DNA from: Bacteroidales bacterium
Lineage (GTDB): Bacteria > Bacteroidota > Bacteroidia > Bacteroidales > Muribaculaceae
Assembly (NCBI GenBank): GCA_900752535.1
Contig: CAADVV010000424.1
Location: 1-5,298 of the forward strand
Direction of reading: 5' to 3'
Length of the DNA: 5,298 nt
Shown here: one piece after another, positions 1-5,298 of the stretch
Layout of the letters: each line of letters begins with the position of its first letter
Position numbering within the stretch: the first letter of the stretch is position 1
Notes under the pieces: generated by a model
What the model saw: the letters and a program-made list of their open reading frames with translations, nothing else
What the model was told of the DNA's origin: nothing
The model's database searches: none
Program-made: the position numbers and the translations under genes

Positions 1-87
1 AATCGCAGACCTCGTAAAAAACTCAATTTCGACTCTCCTAAAAATGTTTTCTTCCGACAAATCGCTAATTTTGCACTTGCCAGTTGA
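1..87 (+). CDS. IS30-family transposase, C-terminal 28 residues only
   Basis: Frame 1 is open from the first base to a TGA at 85-87 and reads NRRPRKKLNFDSPKNVFF followed by RQIANFALAS. The NxRPRKxLxFxxPxxVFF pattern is the characteristic C-terminal end of the DDE integrase-like domain of IS30-family transposases, which catalyse cut-and-paste or circle-mediated movement of their element. Only the extreme C-terminus is present. The catalytic DDE residues and the N-terminal helix-turn-helix lie outside the window, so I cannot tell whether the gene is intact. Such elements are usually multicopy, and assemblies often break inside them, which would explain why the sequence begins here. The gene points toward the rhomboid operon, with 112 nt between its stop and the first rhomboid start. 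The family call rests on one short motif but that motif is distinctive. Confidence 0.8.
   Translation, partial: NRRPRKKLNFDSPKNVFFRQIANFALAS
66..73 (+). promoter_or_regulatory. Possible outward-facing -7 element in the IS end
   Basis: TAATTTTG matches the Bacteroidetes -7 consensus TAnnTTTG exactly and points toward the rhomboid genes. The expected TTTG -33 element is poor: about 19-20 bp upstream there is only an AATG/TGTTTT-like stretch at 43-50. The motif overlaps the last transposase codons, so the match could simply reflect protein coding. Insertion sequences in Bacteroides are known to supply outward promoters to neighbouring genes, which is why it is listed. Confidence 0.25.
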
Positions 88-92
88 GAGTA

Positions 93-112
93 GGGGCCAG
101 ATTGTGTGCCCC
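93..112 (+). other. Small GC stem-loop between IS end and promoter
   Basis: GGGGC (93-97) and GCCCC (108-112) form a perfect 5-bp stem around a 10-nt loop. It is not followed by a T run (the next bases are GTTAAGTATC), so it is not a convincing intrinsic terminator. It could slow read-through from the transposase gene, be part of the IS terminus, or be chance. Just after it TTAAG occurs twice (114-118 and 124-128). Confidence 0.3.
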
Positions 113-139
113 GTTAAGTATCATTAAGCAACTGCGGGA

Positions 140-170
140 TTTGTCATATCGTACACTTTGACTAAATTTG
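140..170 (+). promoter_or_regulatory. Bacteroidetes sigma-ABfr-type promoter for the rhomboid operon
   Basis: TTTG at 140-143 matches the -33 element and TAAATTTG at 163-170 matches the -7 consensus TAnnTTTG, with a 19-bp spacer. This is the spacing typical of Bacteroides housekeeping promoters. Transcription should begin about 4-8 nt past 170, giving a leader of roughly 20-25 nt before the ATG at 200. The leader is A-rich (AAAAAACAGGAAAAAAGTC), and the AGGA at 185-188 is a weak ribosome-binding candidate. A-rich leaders are typical of this phylum, where Shine-Dalgarno sequences matter little. No operator-like repeat is evident over the promoter. Confidence 0.75.
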
Positions 171-199
171 CATATTGAAAAAACAGGAAAAAAGTCAAG

Positions 200-958
200 A
201 TGAGAAACAGCTCATTTTTCAGCAATATGCCGCCGGTGACAAAAAACTTGATTATTATCAATTTTATCATCTGGCTGGCTATGATTGTGTCACCCGACCG
301 TCTCGGGGTTAACATTGAGAACATCGCAGGTCTGCACTATTTCAAAGCTTCGGAGTTTTATCCGTGGCAGTTGCTGACATACATGTTTCTCCATTCAACC
401 CAGAACTTCGCCCATCTGCTCTTCAATATGTTTACGCTCTTTATGTTCGGCATAACCATAGAGCGTGTGCTTGGAAGCGCGAGGTTTCTGTTCTACTATG
501 TCGCGTGTGGCATCGGCGCCGCCTTCTGTCAGGAAGCGGCATGGGCGATGACTTGGGAAGATTCGTTTGTCAAAATCATGGCCAATTCCAACGGTGTGGA
601 CTTCGAAACCGTCAGACAGGCAATGGCCATGGGAGTGCCTTCAGTCCTGCAGGGCGAGCAGCAATTCCTCAACATGCTCATCACCATCGGCGCCTCGGGC
701 GCCATCTATGGTGTGCTTCTTGCATTCGGCATGCTGTTTCCCAACAGGCCCCTTTATCTGATGTTCGTCCCAATACCCATCAAGGCCAAGTGGATGGTCA
801 TAGGCTATGGTGTCATTGAGCTGCTCATCGGTGTCAGCTCGGCACACGGCGTCACCGACGGCGTGGCACACTGGGCGCATCTCGGCGGCATGATATTCGG
901 CTTCTTCATGATTTATTACTGGAAAAAGTGCGGAGCTGTTCACGGCGATGGATATTGA
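200..958 (+). CDS. Rhomboid-family intramembrane serine protease (first of a tandem pair)
   Basis: This 252-residue polytopic membrane protein should cleave transmembrane substrates within or near the bilayer using a Ser-His dyad. The rhomboid signatures are present in order: PWQLLTYMFLHS (55-66) leading into the second membrane segment, HLLFN with H72 and N76 (the HxxxN oxyanion motif), GASG with nucleophile Ser166, and AHLGG with catalytic His227. About six membrane segments are visible, near 14-31, 68-88, 93-115, 156-180, 187-212 and 222-241. Between segments 3 and 4 there is a hydrophilic insertion of about 40 residues (roughly 115-155), longer than in E. coli GlpG. The start at 200 follows a strong promoter. 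The last 11 nt overlap the next gene, indicating translational coupling. The family assignment is secure; the natural substrate is unknown. Confidence 0.95.
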   Translation: MRNSSFFSNMPPVTKNLIIINFIIWLAMIVSPDRLGVNIENIAGLHYFKASEFYPWQLLTYMFLHSTQNFAHLLFNMFTLFMFGITIERVLGSARFLFYYVACGIGAAFCQEAAWAMTWEDSFVKIMANSNGVDFETVRQAMAMGVPSVLQGEQQFLNMLITIGASGAIYGVLLAFGMLFPNRPLYLMFVPIPIKAKWMVIGYGVIELLIGVSSAHGVTDGVAHWAHLGGMIFGFFMIYYWKKCGAVHGDGY

Positions 959-1847
959 GCGACTGAAACAGCAGTGGGCGATGGCTTCGGTACTGAAGCG
1001 GGTCATCGTCGTCAACGGCGTGGTGTGGATTGCGCTGCGTCTGGCTGTCATCGTCATGATGTTCAGCGGCGCTCCCAACCCGGAATGGAGTGTGCTGCGA
1101 TGGGTTGAAATGCCGAGCTATCTGCCTGACCTTGCCTGTTATCCCTGGACGATATTGACCTATATGTTCGCCCAGTATGACGTGCTCCACATTGTCTTCA
1201 ATATGCTGTGGCTCTATTGGTTCGGAATGATATTCCTCGACATAGCCACCCCAAAGCGGTTTTTCGGACTGTATCTTCTCGGAGGCCTTGGAGGCGCACT
1301 GCTCTATCTCGCCGCTTACAATCTGCTTCCGTTTTTCAGCGGAACTCACGGAGTACTTATCGGTTCGTCTGCCGCAGTCATCGCCATTGTCACCGCCACG
1401 GCCATAACCGTTCCCGATTATAAGATAGGCCTGTTGTTTCTCGGAGCCGTTTCGCTCAAATGGGTAGCAATCGTCACTATCGCGATTGACCTTCTCAGCG
1501 TCACAGGAGCGAACGCCGGAGGGCATCTGGCCCATCTCGGAGGCGCTCTCGTCGGTGTGATTTACGCACTTTCGATGCGTCACGGACATGACATCACCGC
1601 TCCGCTGAACGCCGTAATAGACCGGATTGTAAACTTATTCAGGCGCAAACCGCGTATGGGTAAATTCCAGAACTATCGGCGTCACACGTCAACGCCGCCG
1701 CGTAAACCGCAAGCCGGCAGCCGCGTCAGCCGCGAGGACCAGGCCGAACTCGACGCCATACTCGACAAAATAAAGAAATCGGGCTACACATCACTGACGC
1801 CTGAAGAACGCAAACGACTGTTTGATGTCAGCCGCCGTATAAAATAA
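948..1847 (+). CDS. Rhomboid-family protease with basic cytosolic C-terminal tail
   Basis: This 299-residue protein is a second rhomboid. PWTILTYMF (66-74) precedes HIVFN with H81 and N85. The nucleophile motif is G139-S140-S141-A142, so Ser141 is the likely catalytic residue, but the usual last glycine of GxSG is alanine. His196 lies in AHLGG (195-199). Six membrane segments end near residue 209. A tail of about 90 residues follows. It has a very basic stretch (231-260, rich in Arg, Lys and Pro) and then a predicted helical module, with AELDAILDKIKKSGYTSLTP at 266-285. This resembles the small C-terminal domain on Bacteroidetes rhomboids that I recall as DUF6576, a name I cannot verify here. 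The ATG at 948 lies inside the preceding gene in another frame. Whether the GSSA variant is fully active is uncertain, although small residues occur at that position in related proteins. Confidence 0.93.
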   Translation: MDIERLKQQWAMASVLKRVIVVNGVVWIALRLAVIVMMFSGAPNPEWSVLRWVEMPSYLPDLACYPWTILTYMFAQYDVLHIVFNMLWLYWFGMIFLDIATPKRFFGLYLLGGLGGALLYLAAYNLLPFFSGTHGVLIGSSAAVIAIVTATAITVPDYKIGLLFLGAVSLKWVAIVTIAIDLLSVTGANAGGHLAHLGGALVGVIYALSMRHGHDITAPLNAVIDRIVNLFRRKPRMGKFQNYRRHTSTPPRKPQAGSRVSREDQAELDAILDKIKKSGYTSLTPEERKRLFDVSRRIK

Positions 1848-1863
1848 CGCACCATATTCAGCT

Positions 1864-2976
1864 ATGATTAAAAAGAAGATTCGTGAAACATGGCGGATGG
1901 TGCTGGTGGGCGTTACCGTATTTCTCGCCTTCATCCTAATCATATCGGCCTACGGCGGCATGGTTGACCCCAACCAACTGCCGGCAGCGGCTCTTGTGAC
2001 GATGGGATTCCCGATTGCAGTCATAATGACGCTGGTCATGACCGCGGTTCTCGCCGTCTTCTGCAGCCGACTGGCTTTTGTGGGATGCGGCGCGCTCTTA
2101 ATCTCTCTTCCGGCCATCCTGAACTTCGCGCCTGTAAACTTCACGAAAAGCATGTCAGAGGAGGAGAAGCAGCGCTCATTCACCGTCATGACGTTCAACT
2201 GTCTCCACTGGGGCGACTATGACAACCCGGGAGACACGCTAAATCGCAATCTGTCGATGGAATATGTTTTGCGTGAAAATCCTGACATACTTGTTGTACA
2301 GGAGAGCGAGATGAAACCCATGGAAAAAGCCATTGCCAACATAACGGCAGCTCAGGAAGCAGCTTTCACCTCGCGATATATCTACCGTCAGGAGGACACC
2401 AGTTCACCCGGTCTCGCCATCTATTCGAAATTTCCAATTACAAGGGTACTTTTCGAGGAAAATATGTGCGGCACCGGAACCATCGCGGCCTACAGAGTCT
2501 CGCTTCAGGGACATCTGCTGACCATCTTCAACCTCCATCTCCAGTCACTCCTGCTCACACCCGCCGACAAAGCTCTCTTCAAACAAATGACAAGCGCGAA
2601 GGGCAACACCCACGACCTGCTCCTTATGCGCGACAACGTGTTCTCAAAACTCTATTCGGCCTACATCCTGCGAGCCGAACAGGCCCGGTATATCCGCAAC
2701 ATCCTCGACGAGCGCCGCGGCAACACCATCGTCTGCGGCGACTTCAACGATGTGCCGGGATGTTACGCCGTGCGCACACTGAAGGGCGATGACATGCACG
2801 ACGCATATGCCGAGGCGGCCTTAGGACCAGCAATAACCTATGGCAAAAACCGTTTTTATTTCAGGATAGACCATATGCTCTATCGCGGTGACTTCCATGT
2901 CAACGAAATACACAAAGGCAAACCGGTCGGAAGCGACCACTACCCGCTGATGGCCACGTTTGTCTGGGATGAATGA
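1864..2976 (+). CDS. Membrane-anchored endonuclease/exonuclease/phosphatase (EEP) family hydrolase
   Basis: This 370-residue protein has an N-terminal membrane region of three hydrophobic segments (about 12-30, 41-66 and 70-88), followed by an EEP-fold domain from about residue 105 to the end. The metal-dependent phosphoesterase residues are all present: TFN with N112, QE with E147, NLH with H225, GDFND with D293 and N295, RIDH with D336 and H337, and SDHYP with D358 and H359. The domain therefore looks catalytically complete. EEP enzymes cleave phosphodiester or phosphomonoester bonds in nucleic acids, phospholipids or inositol phosphates, and sequence alone does not choose among these. With three membrane segments, and after two rhomboids, it probably acts on a membrane or envelope substrate. 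It starts 16 nt after the second rhomboid with no Shine-Dalgarno or terminator between, so co-transcription is likely. The family call is firm and the substrate is unknown. Confidence 0.92.
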   Translation: MIKKKIRETWRMVLVGVTVFLAFILIISAYGGMVDPNQLPAAALVTMGFPIAVIMTLVMTAVLAVFCSRLAFVGCGALLISLPAILNFAPVNFTKSMSEEEKQRSFTVMTFNCLHWGDYDNPGDTLNRNLSMEYVLRENPDILVVQESEMKPMEKAIANITAAQEAAFTSRYIYRQEDTSSPGLAIYSKFPITRVLFEENMCGTGTIAAYRVSLQGHLLTIFNLHLQSLLLTPADKALFKQMTSAKGNTHDLLLMRDNVFSKLYSAYILRAEQARYIRNILDERRGNTIVCGDFNDVPGCYAVRTLKGDDMHDAYAEAALGPAITYGKNRFYFRIDHMLYRGDFHVNEIHKGKPVGSDHYPLMATFVWDE

Positions 2977-3027
2977 ACAATAATAACAAACCATTAAATC
3001 TCTATACACCATAAATCAACGCACGTT

Positions 3028-5187
3028 ATGTACAAGAAAGCAATCGTGATGGCCGCCATAGCTCTCGCTGCCCAAGGCCCGGCATCGGCCGCCTCACATG
3101 TCAATCCGTTTCTGACGCCCTATGACACGCCGTTTCAGATTCCTCCCTTCGAGCGCATCGAGATAAGCGACTATCTGCCCGCGCTCAAAGAGGGTATCAG
3201 ACAACAGAAAGAAGAGATTGAAGCCATTGTCAATAATCCGCAAAAACCTACTTTTGACAACACAATCCTGGCCATGGAGAAAAGCGGCGAGCTGTCGTCG
3301 CGCGTCATGAGCGTGTTCGGGTCGCTGAGCGAATGTATGTCATCCCCCGAGATGGAGAGTGTGGCAGAGGAATTTTTCCCCCTCTACTCCGCAGCCAACG
3401 ACGAGATTATGATGAACGACAAGCTCTTTGCCCGCGTCAAGACAATCTATGACAATCTCGACAAACTCAAACTCGACGGTCCGCAGCGTCGCGCAGTTGA
3501 GGAAAGCTACCGCGAGTTCGTGCGCAACGGTGCACTTCTCTCCCCCGAGAAAAAAGAGGAGCTCAAAAAGCTCAACAACACCCTGACTGAGCTTTATCTC
3601 AAGTTCAACAAAAATCTGCTGAACGCTACCAACGCCTTCTCAATTGTTGTCGACAATAAGGACGAACTCGCCGGTCTGCCAGCATCAACCGTCGCTCTGG
3701 CCGCTGACGAAGCCGCCTCACGCGGACTCAAGGGAAAATGGGTTTTCACGCTCCATGCACCGAGCCGTCTGCCGGTACTCCAGTTTGCCGACAACCGCGA
3801 TCTGCGCCGCAAAATGTATCAGGGCTACACAACATTGGCTTCGAGCGGCCAGTATAACAACTATCCCATAATCGGCGAGATTGTCAAGACACGCGCCAAG
3901 AAAGCCAAACTGTTAGGCTATCCCGACTTTGCGTCATATATGACCGCTAATGTCATGGCCAAGAGTCCCCAGAACGCCGAAAACCTGCTGATGGAGATTT
4001 GGAAACCCGCCATCAAGAAAGTAAGCGAGGAAGTCAGCGAGATGCAGACTTTAGCCAATAAAGAGGGCGCCAATCTGACCATCGAGCCTTGGGACTACTA
4101 TTATTATGCCGAGAAAGTACGCCGCGCCAAATATGCTCTCGATGAGGATGAAGTGAAAGAGTATTTCCAGGTTGACAGCGTGGCCAAAGGCATCTTCGCC
4201 ATGGCTCACCGTCTCTATGGCGTAAACTTCACTCCGCTGCCCGACGCACCGCGCTACAATCCCGATGTGAAAGTCTATGAAGTCACCGACGCCAACGGCG
4301 AGCATGTAGCTGTGTTTATGACCGACTACTTCTCTCGTCCGAGCAAACGCCAGGGCGCATGGATGGACAACTTCCAGATTTCATATCGCGACCCTGACGG
4401 AAAAGTTCAGCGTCCTATCGTATATAATGTCTGCAACTTTGCGAAACCTACCGGTGACACCCCGTCTCTGTTGTCGATGGATGACGTCGAGACCATGTTC
4501 CACGAGTTTGGCCACGGCCTCCACGGCATGCTGACACGCGCTGCTCTGCGCAGCCAGTCGGGCACAAACGTCGACCGCGACTTTGTCGAGCTTCCCTCGC
4601 AGATTCATGAGCACTGGGCTTTTGAACCTGAACTTCTGAAACAGTATGCACGCAGCTACAAAACCGGCAAAGTGATTCCCGACACTCTCGTGCGCAAAAT
4701 CGAAGCCGCCGCCACCCACAATCAAGGCTTTACGACCACCGAGCTCGCAGGAGCAGCTTTGCTTGACCTCGCATGGGGTAAACTGAATCCTGTTGACGGC
4801 GAGAATATTGACGTCGAGGCATTTGAAAAATCCGTAGCAGCCAAACTCGGCATGCCTTCACAAGTTACTTACCGCTACCGCAGCCCCTACTTCAAGCACG
4901 TCTTCGGCAGCGATGGATATGCATCAGGCTACTACACCTATCTTTGGGCAGAGGTACTTGATACAGACGGGTTCGAGCTCTTTAAGGAAAAAGGAGTCTT
5001 TGACCCCGCCACAGCCAAAACATTCATGGAAACTGTTCTCGAGAAGGGCGGCAGCGAGGATCCCATGGCTCTCTATGTCAATTTCCGCGGCCACGAACCC
5101 AATGTCAAAGCCCTGCTCCGCAACCGCGGTCTCCTCGAGGATGAACCCGCAAAAGGAGGCAAACTTAGCACTCCCGGCGGAAAGTAA
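3028..5187 (+). CDS. dcp: Exported M3-family metallopeptidase, peptidyl-dipeptidase Dcp type
   Basis: This 719-residue zinc peptidase of the M3 (thimet/oligopeptidase) family probably removes dipeptides from the C-termini of peptides. The zinc site is H492-E493-F494-G495-H496 plus E521 in DFVELPSQ, with E493 as general base. GAWMDNF (443-449), PIVYNVCN (463-470), SGTN (511-514), IHEHW (526-530) and RYRSPYF (616-622) closely match the remembered E. coli Dcp. An N-terminal signal peptide is evident: KK at 3-4, a hydrophobic stretch at 5-15, and a likely cleavage after A21 (ASA). There is no lipobox cysteine, so the protein is probably periplasmic. Without the signal it is close to the usual length of about 680 residues. 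The substrate loop HVFGSDGY (624-631) looks one residue longer than the usual H-x-F-x-G-G-Y. The 51-nt gap before it is AT-rich, with no TAnnTTTG promoter or terminator. It ends in tandem TAA TAA. Confidence 0.93.
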   Translation: MYKKAIVMAAIALAAQGPASAASHVNPFLTPYDTPFQIPPFERIEISDYLPALKEGIRQQKEEIEAIVNNPQKPTFDNTILAMEKSGELSSRVMSVFGSLSECMSSPEMESVAEEFFPLYSAANDEIMMNDKLFARVKTIYDNLDKLKLDGPQRRAVEESYREFVRNGALLSPEKKEELKKLNNTLTELYLKFNKNLLNATNAFSIVVDNKDELAGLPASTVALAADEAASRGLKGKWVFTLHAPSRLPVLQFADNRDLRRKMYQGYTTLASSGQYNNYPIIGEIVKTRAKKAKLLGYPDFASYMTANVMAKSPQNAENLLMEIWKPAIKKVSEEVSEMQTLANKEGANLTIEPWDYYYYAEKVRRAKYALDEDEVKEYFQVDSVAKGIFAMAHRLYGVNFTPLPDAPRYNPDVKVYEVTDANGEHVAVFMTDYFSRPSKRQGAWMDNFQISYRDPDGKVQRPIVYNVCNFAKPTGDTPSLLSMDDVETMFHEFGHGLHGMLTRAALRSQSGTNVDRDFVELPSQIHEHWAFEPELLKQYARSYKTGKVIPDTLVRKIEAAATHNQGFTTTELAGAALLDLAWGKLNPVDGENIDVEAFEKSVAAKLGMPSQVTYRYRSPYFKHVFGSDGYASGYYTYLWAEVLDTDGFELFKEKGVFDPATAKTFMETVLEKGGSEDPMALYVNFRGHEPNVKALLRNRGLLEDEPAKGGKLSTPGGK

Positions 5188-5200
5188 TAACAACCTGATC

Positions 5201-5298
5201 ATGGGCCGAATAATCAAAGAAGACCCGTGGGCTACGCCCGGCGGCGGGGAGGCGATTCTCGTTCCCCCCCGGCTGCGGGCCCGCTCGGGGGAGCGCGG
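5201..5298 (+). CDS. Open reading frame running off the right edge, unrecognised
   Basis: An ATG 13 nt after the M3 peptidase stop opens a frame that continues to the window end, covering 32 codons: MGRIIKEDPWA, then a Gly/Pro/Arg-rich stretch. I do not recognise the protein. The first ten codons resemble the neighbouring genes in composition. From about 5225 the sequence becomes very GC-rich, with G or C at the third position in 19 of the last 22 codons, unlike the rest of the window. It may be the start of a real downstream gene joined to foreign or misassembled sequence, or not a gene at all. No Shine-Dalgarno is visible, which is normal here. Confidence 0.3.
   Translation, partial: MGRIIKEDPWATPGGGEAILVPPRLRARSGER
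5221..5298. other. GC-rich terminal segment with self-complementary structure
   Basis: 63 of the 78 bases are G or C (81%), a sharp change from the roughly balanced composition of the four genes. It contains a run of seven C (5264-5270) and a perfect 10-bp palindrome GCGGGCCCGC (5275-5284), nested inside a CCCCCG (5266-5271) / CGGGGG (5286-5291) stem. It lacks a T tract, so it is not a standard terminator. It may be a contig-end artefact, a chimeric junction, or truly different DNA. Confidence 0.5.

Larger units (their letters stand above)
1..96 (+). mobile_element. Right end of an IS30-like insertion sequence (left part outside window)
   Basis: The transposase tail at 1-87 implies that an insertion sequence ends shortly after it. 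In IS30-family elements the terminal inverted repeat usually lies at or just past the transposase stop. The stretch TTTTGCACTTGCCAGTTGAG at about 70-89 is the likely inverted-repeat region. The other end is not in the window, so neither the inverted repeat nor a target duplication can be confirmed. The boundary given is approximate and could fall anywhere from about 87 to 115. Confidence 0.55.

Noticed and set aside
1..87. A divergent minus-strand gene starting near the left edge
   Set aside because: The + strand frame gives a clear IS30 transposase C-terminus, while the reverse strand shows only short unrecognised frames.
93..112. Intrinsic terminator for the transposase gene
   Set aside because: The stem is only 5 bp with a 10-nt loop, and no T tract follows it.
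364..819. A 151-codon + strand frame inside the first rhomboid
   Set aside because: It is Arg/His/Cys-rich with no domain, entirely within a well-supported gene in another frame.
906..1589. A 227-codon open frame on the minus strand opposite the rhomboid genes
   Set aside because: Its product is low-complexity and hydrophilic with no recognisable domain, and it lies antisense to two proteins with full rhomboid motifs. It is a by-product of their codon bias.
2977..3027. Separate promoter for the M3 peptidase
   Set aside because: No TAnnTTTG element with a spaced TTTG is present in the 51-nt gap, so read-through from upstream is simpler, although a weak promoter inside the EEP gene cannot be excluded.
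4381..4725. Minus-strand frames opposite the M3 zinc site region
   Set aside because: They have no recognisable protein motifs and lie antisense to the strongly conserved HEFGH region.
1..5298. CRISPR array, tRNA, rRNA or riboswitch
   Set aside because: I saw no regularly spaced direct repeats, tRNA cloverleaf, conserved rRNA segments or known riboswitch cores. Nearly all of 200-5187 is protein coding.

Overview
The window looks like Bacteroidales DNA, possibly from the Muribaculaceae, though I can only argue this from sequence character. The main promoter matches the Bacteroidetes sigma-ABfr pattern (TTTG, 19 bp, TAnnTTTG). The genes lack clear Shine-Dalgarno sequences, the proteins resemble Bacteroidetes family members, and an IS30-type transposase end of the kind common in that phylum sits at the left edge.

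Layout: bases 1-87 are the last 28 codons of an IS30-family transposase, cut off by the window edge. Bases 88-199 hold the probable IS end, a small hairpin and a well-formed promoter. Four genes then run on the + strand. They are a rhomboid protease (200-958), a second rhomboid protease that overlaps it by 11 nt and carries a cytosolic tail (948-1847), a membrane-anchored endonuclease/exonuclease/phosphatase (EEP) family hydrolase (1864-2976), and an exported M3 metallopeptidase of the Dcp type (3028-5187). After a 13-nt gap an open frame starts at 5201 and runs off the end. The last ~70 bases jump to over 80% GC, unlike everything before them.

The gaps are 16, 51 and 13 nt and no terminator is visible, so the four genes probably form one transcript, mostly of envelope-associated hydrolases. 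The two rhomboids would cleave membrane proteins within the bilayer. The EEP enzyme would act on a phosphoester substrate at the membrane, and the M3 peptidase would trim peptides after export. The overlap couples the two rhomboids. A shared role for all four is inference.

I do not see a clearly new system. The points most worth following up are the IS30 end with a promoter-like motif facing the operon, the unequal active sites of the two rhomboids, the rhomboid-EEP linkage, and the compositional break at the right edge, which may be an assembly artefact.
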